This document shows, in pieces, positions 1 to 8,285 of a stretch of 64,000 bases of DNA. This DNA is from Bacteroidia bacterium (GTDB taxonomy: Bacteria; Bacteroidota; Bacteroidia; J057; JAIXKT01). The stretch spans positions 58,484 to 122,483 of the forward strand of contig JAIXKT010000008.1 of assembly GCA_026932145.1 (NCBI GenBank), read 5' to 3'. The position numbers were made by a program, and so were the translations under genes. The notes under the pieces are model-generated. The model made no database searches and was not told where the DNA came from. It saw only the letters and a program-made list of their open reading frames with translations. Each line of letters begins with the position of its first letter. Positions within the stretch are counted from its first letter, which is position 1.

Positions 1-509
1 TTTCTCCAAGAACGCTGAACGTGGTCAATCTTCATGATATTGAATGATTGCTCTAAGACATTTAGTTCAGCCATTTTATCAAGGCGTTTTTGGTTATCTT
101 CGATAATATCTAGTTCGGCACGGTGTAATCTATAAACATCACGCAGGGTTTGCAGCCAACTGTTGAGTTGCCCCATATCTTCTGGTTCAAGGGCAGCCTT
201 AATGCCCCCACATTCATAGTGCCCGCAAACGATTATATGCTTAACTTTTAAGTATTCTACGGCATATTGAACGATAGCATTCAGATTATTATCGGTGCTA
301 ACAACGAGGTTAGCGATATTTCGATGAACAAAGACCTCTCCGGGGTCAGCTCCCATGAGTTCTTCGGCTGTTACGCGGCTATCAGAGCATCCAATGTATA
401 AGATTTCGGGAGATTGTCCCTTAGATAAATTTTCAAAATATTCCGAATCCGTAGCTAACTTTTCGGCAATCCAATTTTGATTATTCTGAAAGATTTCCTC
501 AAAGTTCAT
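1..509 (-). CDS. beta-class carbonic anhydrase (3' end cut by window edge)
   Basis: Zinc enzyme interconverting CO2 and bicarbonate, expected in the cytoplasm. Translated on the minus strand from the ATG at 509, the visible 169 residues begin MNFEEIFQNNQNWIAEKL. They contain the zinc-site motif CSDSR (Cys and the Asp-Arg dyad) near residues 42-46 and the second pair of ligands in CGHYECGG near residue 100, which defines the beta class. The rest of the protein lies beyond the window. It is divergent from the next gene, with about 160 bases of AT-rich intergenic DNA that should hold both promoters. Family assignment is firm; physiological role (carboxylase supply or pH balance) is inference. 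Confidence 0.93.
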   Translation of the reverse strand, partial: MNFEEIFQNNQNWIAEKLATDSEYFENLSKGQSPEILYIGCSDSRVTAEELMGADPGEVFVHRNIANLVVSTDNNLNAIVQYAVEYLKVKHIIVCGHYECGGIKAALEPEDMGQLNSWLQTLRDVYRLHRAELDIIEDNQKRLDKMAELNVLEQSFNIMKIDHVQRSWR

Positions 510-651
510 AACAATATCCCCAATTATTGTGCGAAACTATGCAAATATTGTTCTTAGGTTTAAATGAACAGTTAAGATTTTAGAATTATTTATTTAGGCC
601 CCAAAAAATACTTAGGCAGTAAAGTTTTTACCAAGATATTTGTATTGGCAT

Positions 652-659
652 TTACTTTG
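652..659 (+). promoter_or_regulatory. possible -7 element for the exported protein
   Basis: TTACTTTG matches the Bacteroidota TAnnTTTG box at all but one of its six fixed positions and lies 14 bases before the ATG at 674. No well-placed -33 TTG is visible, so this is tentative. Confidence 0.3.
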
Positions 660-673
660 TGGTTACTTGGGTT

Positions 674-2161
674 ATGAAATACATCAAAATATTCATTTTA
701 GGGTTTATCTGGGTTAATATAGCTGTTTCGCAGGAGCTTATAGACCAGACTACTTTTTCGGCAGATGCTTACAACATAAATAAGGTTGGGTATCCCTCCC
801 GAATCTGTGCTGACGGGCGCGGAAACGCAGTTTATGTGGAGCATTTTCAGGCTACAAACGGCAGAAGAACGGTTAATCGTTATATTCAGGCAGTTAGCCC
901 CAAAAAGTATGAAGAGCTTTGGGCTAAACCGATTACCAAAGAGGGGCAACCCACGATGAATTTTAAGGACATTCGCCGCTTAGACCGTTCCTTTTTGGTA
1001 TTTGGAACCCAAGAAGACCCCAAAACCAAAAGCTATAAAGTTGTAGGGCAATTCTTTTCTTTGGCGGGGTCAGAAATCGGGCCGCTTCAAAATATATCTA
1101 ATTATGAAACTTTTGATACAAAGTCTAAAGGCTACGTAGATGAGTATGCTATTTCGCCTGATAGCACCAGATTTCTCTGGTTAGGAATGAATCCCGATGA
1201 AGATCCTAAAAAAAGAAGGCATTTTGCCTCTGTTTGGGGAGGAGACGGGCGTTATGTATGGTCGCAAGAATTACAGTTGCCTAAAACTACTGAACGTTAT
1301 GTGGTTCGCCAAGCCCTCGTTGATAAAAGAGGAAATGCTTATTTCTTAATGACTTATGAAAAATATACGAATACTGTTGCCGATACCGCCAAGTTACCTA
1401 TCATCGTTAAATATGACTATAAGCAAAAAAACTACGCCGAGTTTCCAATCGTCTTAAACGGAGCGTCTATTCCGGCTATAGAGCTTTTTTTAACTACCCA
1501 AAACGAAATGGTCGCTATCGGCGTAAGTGCCAAAACCTCCGGAAACGGAATCCTAAACGGCCAAAAAGCTTACAATACAGCCATTAAATGGAATGAATTT
1601 TTCTATAAAAAATTCAATATCATGGAAGGAATGCGCCTAAAACAAGAAAATTCTCTCGAAATACCTAAATCTTGGGTTGATAAATACAAAGATGGTGCAA
1701 ACTTCACCCAAACAAAAGTAATCGAAAAAAACGGCCAATTACTTTGGCTCTTAGAAGAGGCTTATACCCAAAATAAAGACGGCGGAATCCAGTTTGTCCG
1801 TTATGATGTGGGAATTGTCTCCATTGACCTCAATGAAGGAAAAATCCAATGGGCTACGACTTTTGAAAAAAGACAGCGAGATTTTAACAATGATTTCCTT
1901 TTTTCTTACACCCCGGTAGTGGTTGGCGAAAAACTACATTGTATCTATGTAACCGAAAAAGGCGCGCAAGGTAAATTAGTAGCTACTTCTGTAAGCCTAA
2001 CTGACGGAGAAACCACAACCAAAGAACTTATCTCAAACCAAGAATCATTATATTACTTTTTCCCAGCTCGCTCCGGCCTGATAGATAGTAAAGTAGTAAT
2101 TCTGATGGGAGTAGGAAACCCAACTGCCAATGAATACAAACTGATAAAGTTGAAGTTTTAA
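674..2161 (+). CDS. exported protein of unknown function
   Basis: I do not recognise the family. The 495-residue product starts with a clear signal peptide (MKYIKIFILGFIWVNIAVSQ), so it is exported. The remainder looks all-beta, with repeated short strands and stretches such as SPDSTRFLWLG that recall WD/propeller-like proteins, but I cannot define blades. I chose the ATG at 674 rather than the GTG at 659 because the signal peptide begins there and a near-consensus -7 box (TTACTTTG, 652-659) would put the transcript start between them. No lipobox and no obvious C-terminal T9SS sorting domain. It is a single gene, followed by two weak hairpins. Confidence 0.72.
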   Translation: MKYIKIFILGFIWVNIAVSQELIDQTTFSADAYNINKVGYPSRICADGRGNAVYVEHFQATNGRRTVNRYIQAVSPKKYEELWAKPITKEGQPTMNFKDIRRLDRSFLVFGTQEDPKTKSYKVVGQFFSLAGSEIGPLQNISNYETFDTKSKGYVDEYAISPDSTRFLWLGMNPDEDPKKRRHFASVWGGDGRYVWSQELQLPKTTERYVVRQALVDKRGNAYFLMTYEKYTNTVADTAKLPIIVKYDYKQKNYAEFPIVLNGASIPAIELFLTTQNEMVAIGVSAKTSGNGILNGQKAYNTAIKWNEFFYKKFNIMEGMRLKQENSLEIPKSWVDKYKDGANFTQTKVIEKNGQLLWLLEEAYTQNKDGGIQFVRYDVGIVSIDLNEGKIQWATTFEKRQRDFNNDFLFSYTPVVVGEKLHCIYVTEKGAQGKLVATSVSLTDGETTTKELISNQESLYYFFPARSGLIDSKVVILMGVGNPTANEYKLIKLKF

Positions 2162-2162
2162 C

Positions 2163-2216
2163 GATAAAATTGATTTTATCTTACAGAAGCTCTATTCTGA
2201 GCTATTTCCTATTTTG
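2163..2216 (+). terminator. possible weak terminator region
   Basis: Just after the stop codon there is a 7-bp AT-only hairpin (GATAAAA-TTGA-TTTTATC, 2163-2180). A second 5-bp hairpin (AGCTC-TATTCT-GAGCT, 2188-2203) is followed by a T-rich run. Both are weak. Confidence 0.25.
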
Positions 2217-2291
2217 GTAAAGTATTACGCCCTCCCAAGAGGAGTGGTTAAATTATTTCTAAACTTTTTTAATCCCTGAAAAAAACTAAGT

Positions 2292-2299
2292 TATATTTG
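2292..2299 (+). promoter_or_regulatory. -7 promoter element, near-leaderless GTG start
   Basis: TATATTTG is a perfect match to the Bacteroidota -7 consensus TAnnTTTG. Only four bases separate it from the GTG at 2304, so the transcript would begin at or next to the start codon. No clear -33 TTG at the usual spacing. Confidence 0.5.
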
Positions 2300-2303
2300 G
2301 GCT

Positions 2304-5300
2304 GTGCATAGGTTTTACATCGTTTTTATTTGGTGGTTATTTTTTTACGGCTCTTTTGCGCAGGTTCAATTACCGGGGGAGCCGTTTAGTGTAAATTTTA
2401 CCGCAAAGCAATATAATGCTTCTTCTCAAAATTGGGCAATTACCCAAGATGCAAGAGGTATCATCTATGTAGCCAATCATTCTTATGTCCTTGAATATGA
2501 CGGGAGTCAATGGCGGCAAATTTTAGTAAAACTAAATGCACCAATTCGTTCTTTGGGTGTGGATTCCGCCGGAAAAGTATATGTGGGTGCCGCCGGCGAA
2601 TTGGGATATTTAGCATCTGATAAAACCGGAAAACAATCCTTTGTTTCGTGGCTACCTAAAATACCTGAAAAGAACCGCGATTTTGCCGATGTTTGGCAAA
2701 CCTATGCCACCAATCAAGGTGTTTTTTTTAGTACCGATAAATATCTATTTCACTTTTTGGGAGATTCTTGTACGGTATTTCAAGCCCAAGAATCTTTTCA
2801 TTTTTCTTTTTGGGTCAATGGTCGCCTCTTAATTCGTGAGCGCGGAAGAGGTTTATTAGAGTTCAAAAACAACCAACTAAACTTAGTGCCGCTTGGTGAG
2901 CGTTTTGCAGATGAACGAATTTATACCATCCTCCCACTCAACACAACAGAACTTCTAATCGGGACACGCGAAAAGGGGCTATATCGTTATACTGGCCGTG
3001 AGTTGATTCCTTTTGATCCAACCTTAAATTCATCAATAGTAGAAAACCTACTTTATCACGGTGTGAAATTAACCGAAGATTTATTTGCTTTTGCAACCCT
3101 TAGATCCGGCGTGATTATCATCAACCAGCAAGGAAAAATCATAAAGCAGTTGGGAAAGTCCACCGGACTTTTAGACGATATGGCACTGTTTTTATACAAA
3201 GACCAAAGTCAGGCACTATGGATTGCGTGGAATAACGGTTTGTCTCGGGTAGAATATCCCTCTCCATTTAGCAGAATTTCAGAGATAAACGGGCTTGTGG
3301 GAATCCCGCTAATCGTTTTTCCCCGCCAAGAAATGGTGTATGTGGGCACCAGCACCGGCCTTTTTAGATTTGATAAATCAACTCAGCAAACATTTTTAGA
3401 ACCGGTAAAAGGCATTCAAAGCGAATGTTGGGATATTAAAGAGCAGGATGGTAAGATATATGCTGCAACCTTAGAAGGTGTTTTTGAAGTTAATTCAAAA
3501 AAAGCTACGCTAATTTATGATTGCAGGGCGCAATGTGTGCTGCCCTCTAAATATTTTTCAGGAGATATTTGGGTGGGCTTAGAATCCGGTGTGCTGAGAT
3601 TGACGCGCCGCCAAAATCACTGGGTAGCAGACGCTACCCTACCAAATATAACCGAAAAGGTTCGCAATATGGTTGAAACCAAATATGGAGAATTATTGAT
3701 TGGAACTGATTATCAAGGAATTATAATTATCCCGATTGCTCAAAATAAGCCTGTTTCGAGAATTACTACCCAAAATGGCCTGCCGGATGGCGAATATTAT
3801 CTTTTTTCTGCTGAAAATACCGGCGTAATCGCTACTCAGCAAGGGCTATTCACGATCTCTGATACCGGAAAGCTAATTCCAGATAACCGCTTTGGAAATA
3901 AATTTCTCTTAGGGCAAAAGAAGAAAAACCCTATCTTTAATTTATACGAAGATTTTAAAGGCGATGTCTGGATAGATGGCCATGAGGGGATCGGTGTGGT
4001 ACGAAAATCTCAAAAAGCCATAGAATTTGAAGAATTAGACCTAAAACGCCTTCCTACGTTCAATATTCTGGATATAGCAGTTAGCCAAGATAATGTCGTT
4101 TGGTTTTCCGGTGCAGACGGGATAATTTGCTATCGTATTCAAAATAAAAATCTTTATAATCCTGTTTATCGGGCTATTATCAGAAGTGTTACGCTTTCTG
4201 GTGTAGATTCTACGATTTATTTTGGAGCTAAAAATAACTGGACACATACAGACTTTTTGCCTTATCGTTACAATGCAATCCGGTTTGAATATTCCGTACC
4301 TGCTTTTACCAATAGTCCACATAACCAATATCAGTATTTTTTGGAAGGGTTTGATTCAGCGTTTTCTAACTGGACTTACGAAACCAAAAAGGACTATACC
4401 AACCTTCCGGAAGGTTCTTTTCGTTTTCATGTGCGGGCACGGGATACTTTCGAGCAGCTTAGCCGAGAATCTGTTTTTGAGTTTGTTATCCTTCCGCCTT
4501 GGTATAGACGCTGGTGGGCTTATTTGCTCTATACAACTTGCGGGATACTAACTATTGTTGGATTTATCCAATGGAGAACCCACAAAATTCAGGTAGAAAA
4601 AATAGCATTAGAGCGAAAAGTAGCGGAGAGAACCCAAGAAGTCTTGCAGCAAAAAGAAGAAATCGAACGTAAAAATAAAGCCCTAACAAACTCATACACA
4701 GAAATTAACAAACAAAAAACTGAATTAGAAAAGGCAAATGTCAAAATTAAAATCCAAAATGAAACCTTAATCAGCGCGAACGAAGAAATAGAGAAGCATA
4801 ACAAAGATATGATGGACTCTATCCGCTACGCACTGCGGATTCAAGAGGCTATCTTACCCCGAAAAAATGTATTAGCCCAATTCCTTGACGATTACTTTAT
4901 CTTCTTTAAACCCAGAGATATTGTCAGTGGAGACTTTTACTGGTTCACAGCCTTAGATAACGGAAACAAGATTGTTTTAGCTGCTGCAGACTGTACCGGA
5001 CACGGAGTTCCCGGCGCATTTATGTCCCTTATTGGATACACAATGCTAAACAAGCTAATTATAGAGCGAGGCCTAACCGACCCAGGAGAAATACTGACTA
5101 AACTTAATGACGAAGTAGTAACTGCCCTACGCCAGCAACAAAATAACGATTCCCAAACTACTATGGACGGTATGGATATAGCTCTCTTCATCTATGAAAA
5201 ACCAACCCGATTCTTATCCTATGCCGGAGCCAACCGCCCTTTATGGCTCTTTGAAGAGGCCAACTTAATTGAGATAAAACCGGAAAAACAACCCATTGGA

Positions 5301-5573
5301 GGTAACCGCCCACTTAAACAGCCATTTATCACCAAAACAAAAACGATTAAACCCAACACAAGTATTTACATCACTTCAGACGGCTTCGCAGACCAGTTTG
5401 GCGGCGAATTTGGCCGAAAATTTATGACCAAACGCCTCCTCGAAATACTCACTTCACAACAACAATATCCCCTCGCAGAACAAGAAAAAAATATCCAAAA
5501 TATCTTCCAAAAATGGATGGAAGGCTACTCTCAAATAGATGACATCCTCATAATCGGAGTCAAAATGACCTAA
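2304..5573 (+). CDS. propeller/Y_Y_Y membrane sensor with SpoIIE-type PP2C phosphatase output
   Basis: One-component membrane sensor of 1089 residues. Order seen: signal peptide (1-20, ending GSFAQ); a two-component-regulator beta-propeller in the periplasm (about 25-640, repeated blades of the GIIYVANHSYVLEYDG type); a Y_Y_Y domain (about 656-730) ending in PPWYRRWW; one transmembrane helix (about 737-757); a long coiled coil (about 760-845); and a PP2C/SpoIIE phosphatase domain (about 855-1087). The phosphatase carries the metal-binding acidic motifs SGDFYW, DCTGHG, SDGF and DDILI, so it looks active. The family dephosphorylates serine or threonine on partner proteins such as anti-sigma antagonists; none is encoded nearby, so the target is unknown. 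The GTG start follows a -7 box by four bases. Its sensor half is paralogous to the kinase at 32585-36016. Confidence 0.9.
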   Translation: MHRFYIVFIWWLFFYGSFAQVQLPGEPFSVNFTAKQYNASSQNWAITQDARGIIYVANHSYVLEYDGSQWRQILVKLNAPIRSLGVDSAGKVYVGAAGELGYLASDKTGKQSFVSWLPKIPEKNRDFADVWQTYATNQGVFFSTDKYLFHFLGDSCTVFQAQESFHFSFWVNGRLLIRERGRGLLEFKNNQLNLVPLGERFADERIYTILPLNTTELLIGTREKGLYRYTGRELIPFDPTLNSSIVENLLYHGVKLTEDLFAFATLRSGVIIINQQGKIIKQLGKSTGLLDDMALFLYKDQSQALWIAWNNGLSRVEYPSPFSRISEINGLVGIPLIVFPRQEMVYVGTSTGLFRFDKSTQQTFLEPVKGIQSECWDIKEQDGKIYAATLEGVFEVNSKKATLIYDCRAQCVLPSKYFSGDIWVGLESGVLRLTRRQNHWVADATLPNITEKVRNMVETKYGELLIGTDYQGIIIIPIAQNKPVSRITTQNGLPDGEYYLFSAENTGVIATQQGLFTISDTGKLIPDNRFGNKFLLGQKKKNPIFNLYEDFKGDVWIDGHEGIGVVRKSQKAIEFEELDLKRLPTFNILDIAVSQDNVVWFSGADGIICYRIQNKNLYNPVYRAIIRSVTLSGVDSTIYFGAKNNWTHTDFLPYRYNAIRFEYSVPAFTNSPHNQYQYFLEGFDSAFSNWTYETKKDYTNLPEGSFRFHVRARDTFEQLSRESVFEFVILPPWYRRWWAYLLYTTCGILTIVGFIQWRTHKIQVEKIALERKVAERTQEVLQQKEEIERKNKALTNSYTEINKQKTELEKANVKIKIQNETLISANEEIEKHNKDMMDSIRYALRIQEAILPRKNVLAQFLDDYFIFFKPRDIVSGDFYWFTALDNGNKIVLAAADCTGHGVPGAFMSLIGYTMLNKLIIERGLTDPGEILTKLNDEVVTALRQQQNNDSQTTMDGMDIALFIYEKPTRFLSYAGANRPLWLFEEANLIEIKPEKQPIGGNRPLKQPFITKTKTIKPNTSIYITSDGFADQFGGEFGRKFMTKRLLEILTSQQQYPLAEQEKNIQNIFQKWMEGYSQIDDILIIGVKMT

Positions 5574-5634
5574 AATTAGTTATTATCCTTTGGTTATATC
5601 GCTCAGTATCTAAACAAATAAAGCTGAAATACGG

Positions 5635-8061
5635 ATGGAATATCAAAATATCAGAGAAGAAGAACTAAAAAACAAGGTAGCCCAAGACTACTTTTGGCTT
5701 TACGACTGCACCAAAATAATTGGCAACGTGGACTTTTGTGTTTGTATGCACCAAAGCCAAAAGGAACTTTTTGAACAAGAATCTCTACTTTGGGCAGAAG
5801 CAAAAAAAGGTTCTTCGGACATTTACAATTCTATCGTTCAGCTAATATTGACAATTGGAAAAGCAAGAACTTTTGACAAGTTTTTGCCACCAGCAATGTT
5901 AGGAGCATTTGACGGAGAAAAAATCGCTTTTATTCCTTACAACGACATTCACGAAGTTTTTTACATTAACGACTTCAATTGGAATGTAACTCCTTCAAAT
6001 CACACCACAAAAGAGTTCAAACTTATTCACGAAAAAGTAAAAACAGTAATTGACAGCAAAGCATTACTATTTAACTTTTTGACTGACGACCGAGAACTAA
6101 AGAAATTCATTAAGAAGAATTTTATTGTCGGCAAATTCGGATTGACCAAAACCAAAATTGACAAGAACAATTTTATGGTCATTTACAACAAATGGCTTCA
6201 AGCTGTAAAACCGAATATTGCCGTAAACTGGGACATTGCAAAGAAAACGGGAATTATTGACGGTGACTTTTATCTTGCCGACCTTCTTTCACAAGAAAAC
6301 AATACTTTAAAAGAAAAACTTTTTGTTCTGTTAAGACACGACCATTACGAACTTGACAGAAAATTCGATGAAGCAGGAATGTTTAGCAGTAAAAGGACTG
6401 ACTTCAAAGACAAACAACTTTCCCATACTCAATTCTGGAACAAATACGACCGACCACCCAAAGAAGAATATTGGGATTATATTGTAGAACGAAGAGATTT
6501 ACTTGTTCCGCAGGACGTAAGAGAACGAAAAGGGAGTTTTTTCACTCCGCAAATTTGGGTAGAACTTTCACAAAAATATTTGACAGATGTTTTAGGCGAA
6601 GACTGGCAGGACGAATATTATGTTTGGGACTGTGCCGCTGGCACAGGCAATTTGCTTGCTGGTCTTACAAACAAGTATAATGTTTGGGCTTCGACTTTAG
6701 ACAGTCAAGACGTTGAAGTAATGCACGACCGTATTAAAAACGGTGCAAACTTGCTTGACGACCACGTTTTCCAGTTTGATTTTCTGAATGATGATTTCAA
6801 CAAATTACCCAAACCATTGCAATACGTCATCAACAATCCTGAGAAAAGAAAAAAATTAGTAGTATATATTAATCCGCCTTACGCTGAAACTGCGACTTTT
6901 GGAGAAAAAAGTAAAAAGGGATTGAATAATTCGATGGTTAATACAAAATACGGTGACAAACTTGGTAATGCAGCAAATAGAGAGTTATTCGTTCAATTCC
7001 TCACTAGGATATATTTTGAAATTTCTTATTGCAAAGTCGCACACTTTTCAAAATTAAAAATACTATCTGGAGAACACTTTAGAACTTTTAGAAATTTTTT
7101 CTTTGCAAAATGGGAAAAGGGGTTTTTATGCCCTGCTAAAACATTTGATAATGTAAAGGGGATTTTCCCAATTGGTTTTTTTATATGGGATACTCATATT
7201 AAGGAGCAATTTCAAGGAGTTAATTTTGATGTTTATAACGAAAAAGGGGAATATTTAGATATAAAAAACATCCCGAATTATGATAATGACAAATCAATTA
7301 ATGAATGGCTGATTCAGACTAGAAAAAGATTAGGTGAAAAGCAAATAGGTTATATGTCTTACACAGGAAATGTATTTCAGACAAATGACCAAATATTTAT
7401 TAAAAACACTATTAAGGATGTAGTGATGCCAAGGGGTAGTTGGATAACAGATAAAAATTTAGTGGAAGCATGCATTTATTTTTCGGTAAGAAAATCAGTA
7501 GAAATGACATGGCTTAACGACCGAGACCAATTTTTATTTCCAAATGATGGCTGGAAAACAGACAGTGCGTTTAAAAATAATTGTTTAGCCTATACTTTGT
7601 TTAGTAATAATATTCAATCAAAATTCGGCATCAATCACTGGATTCCTTTTACAGAAAAAGAAGTAAATGCAAGAGAAAAATTTGAGAGTAGTTTTATGAC
7701 AGATTTTATTAAAGGTAAGCCGCAGCCACCCAAAAAATCAGGTTATGCATTGTCTATTCTGTTTGAACCGGAAGTTCCATATAACAAAGCTTCTTTAGAA
7801 TTTTCGCCGGAGGCAACAGTAGTTTTTGATGCCGGTCGCGAGCTTTGGCAATATTACCACAGACAACCAAACTGTAATGTTAACGCTTCACTATACGACA
7901 TAAGAGAGCATTTTCAAGGCAGAAACGAAGCAGGTAAAATGAATAATAAGAGTTCAGACGAAACATATATGAAATTAATCGGCGACCTAAGGGAAAAACT
8001 TAGGCAACTTGCCGATAAAATAGAGCCCAAAGTTTACGAATACGGCTTCCTAAAACAATGA
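5635..8061 (+). CDS. single-chain restriction-modification enzyme: N-terminal nuclease-like motif plus N6-adenine methyltransferase
   Basis: 808 residues. The methyltransferase core is clear: SAM-binding motif I (DCAAGTGNLL, starting near residue 332) and catalytic motif IV INPPY (Asn about 413), which indicates adenine-N6 methylation. Near the N-terminus Asp33 and EAKK (Glu55, Lys57) fit a PD-(D/E)xK nuclease site, so this may be a type IIG-like enzyme that cuts and methylates in one chain; the nuclease reading is inference. The C-terminal third (about 430-800) would hold target recognition. No separate specificity, methylase or nuclease gene is adjacent. Codon use changes within the gene: Asp is almost always GAC up to about 6770, then mostly GAT until about 7480. 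This suggests horizontal transfer and a swapped recognition region. No promoter recognised in the 61 bases upstream. Confidence 0.85.
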   Translation: MEYQNIREEELKNKVAQDYFWLYDCTKIIGNVDFCVCMHQSQKELFEQESLLWAEAKKGSSDIYNSIVQLILTIGKARTFDKFLPPAMLGAFDGEKIAFIPYNDIHEVFYINDFNWNVTPSNHTTKEFKLIHEKVKTVIDSKALLFNFLTDDRELKKFIKKNFIVGKFGLTKTKIDKNNFMVIYNKWLQAVKPNIAVNWDIAKKTGIIDGDFYLADLLSQENNTLKEKLFVLLRHDHYELDRKFDEAGMFSSKRTDFKDKQLSHTQFWNKYDRPPKEEYWDYIVERRDLLVPQDVRERKGSFFTPQIWVELSQKYLTDVLGEDWQDEYYVWDCAAGTGNLLAGLTNKYNVWASTLDSQDVEVMHDRIKNGANLLDDHVFQFDFLNDDFNKLPKPLQYVINNPEKRKKLVVYINPPYAETATFGEKSKKGLNNSMVNTKYGDKLGNAANRELFVQFLTRIYFEISYCKVAHFSKLKILSGEHFRTFRNFFFAKWEKGFLCPAKTFDNVKGIFPIGFFIWDTHIKEQFQGVNFDVYNEKGEYLDIKNIPNYDNDKSINEWLIQTRKRLGEKQIGYMSYTGNVFQTNDQIFIKNTIKDVVMPRGSWITDKNLVEACIYFSVRKSVEMTWLNDRDQFLFPNDGWKTDSAFKNNCLAYTLFSNNIQSKFGINHWIPFTEKEVNAREKFESSFMTDFIKGKPQPPKKSGYALSILFEPEVPYNKASLEFSPEATVVFDAGRELWQYYHRQPNCNVNASLYDIREHFQGRNEAGKMNNKSSDETYMKLIGDLREKLRQLADKIEPKVYEYGFLKQ

Positions 8062-8270
8062 CCAAAAGTTAAGATATACTTCGGAAAGTATGCTAAAAAA
8101 ATTGGCAATAAGGAGGTAACTTTGTGATTCAAGAATACTATAAAGCCCTGATTCCGTACCCAAAGTTCTATTATCAACACTTAAAAGCCTAAGAATCTTT
8201 AAAACAAGGCAAATTGCTTCGTATTCTGTATGAAGTTGAGGCAATGGCGGTGTTTGTATAAAACGTTAAG
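8062..8270. other. intergenic stretch after the restriction-modification gene
   Basis: About 200 bases with no established gene. It contains a textbook Shine-Dalgarno sequence AAGGAGGT (8110-8117) six bases before GTG at 8124, which opens a 22-codon frame ending at 8192. The same bases include TAACTTTG (8117-8124), a perfect -7 box. Which reading, if either, is functional cannot be decided from sequence. Confidence 0.3.
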
Positions 8271-8273
8271 ATG

Positions 8274-8281
8274 TATTTTTG
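8274..8281 (+). promoter_or_regulatory. -7 promoter element, near-leaderless GTG start
   Basis: TATTTTTG matches TAnnTTTG exactly and lies four bases before the GTG at 8286, the same spacing as at 2292-2304. An upstream ATG at 8271 would fall inside or before the promoter, which argues for the GTG start. Confidence 0.5.
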
Positions 8282-8285
8282 CACG

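Noticed and set aside
2200..2213. 14-base sequence AGCTATTTCCTATT occurring at 2200-2213 and again at 59495-59508
   Set aside because: Both lie downstream of genes, but two copies of 14 AT-rich bases in 64 kb without further similarity around them are too weak to call a repeat family.
5635..8061. A complete mobile island around the restriction-modification gene
   Set aside because: No integrase, tRNA, direct repeats or attachment sites flank it; only codon composition hints at transfer.
8050..8244. 64-codon minus-strand frame after the restriction-modification gene
   Set aside because: No similarity to any family, overlaps the gene end, and no promoter or start context.
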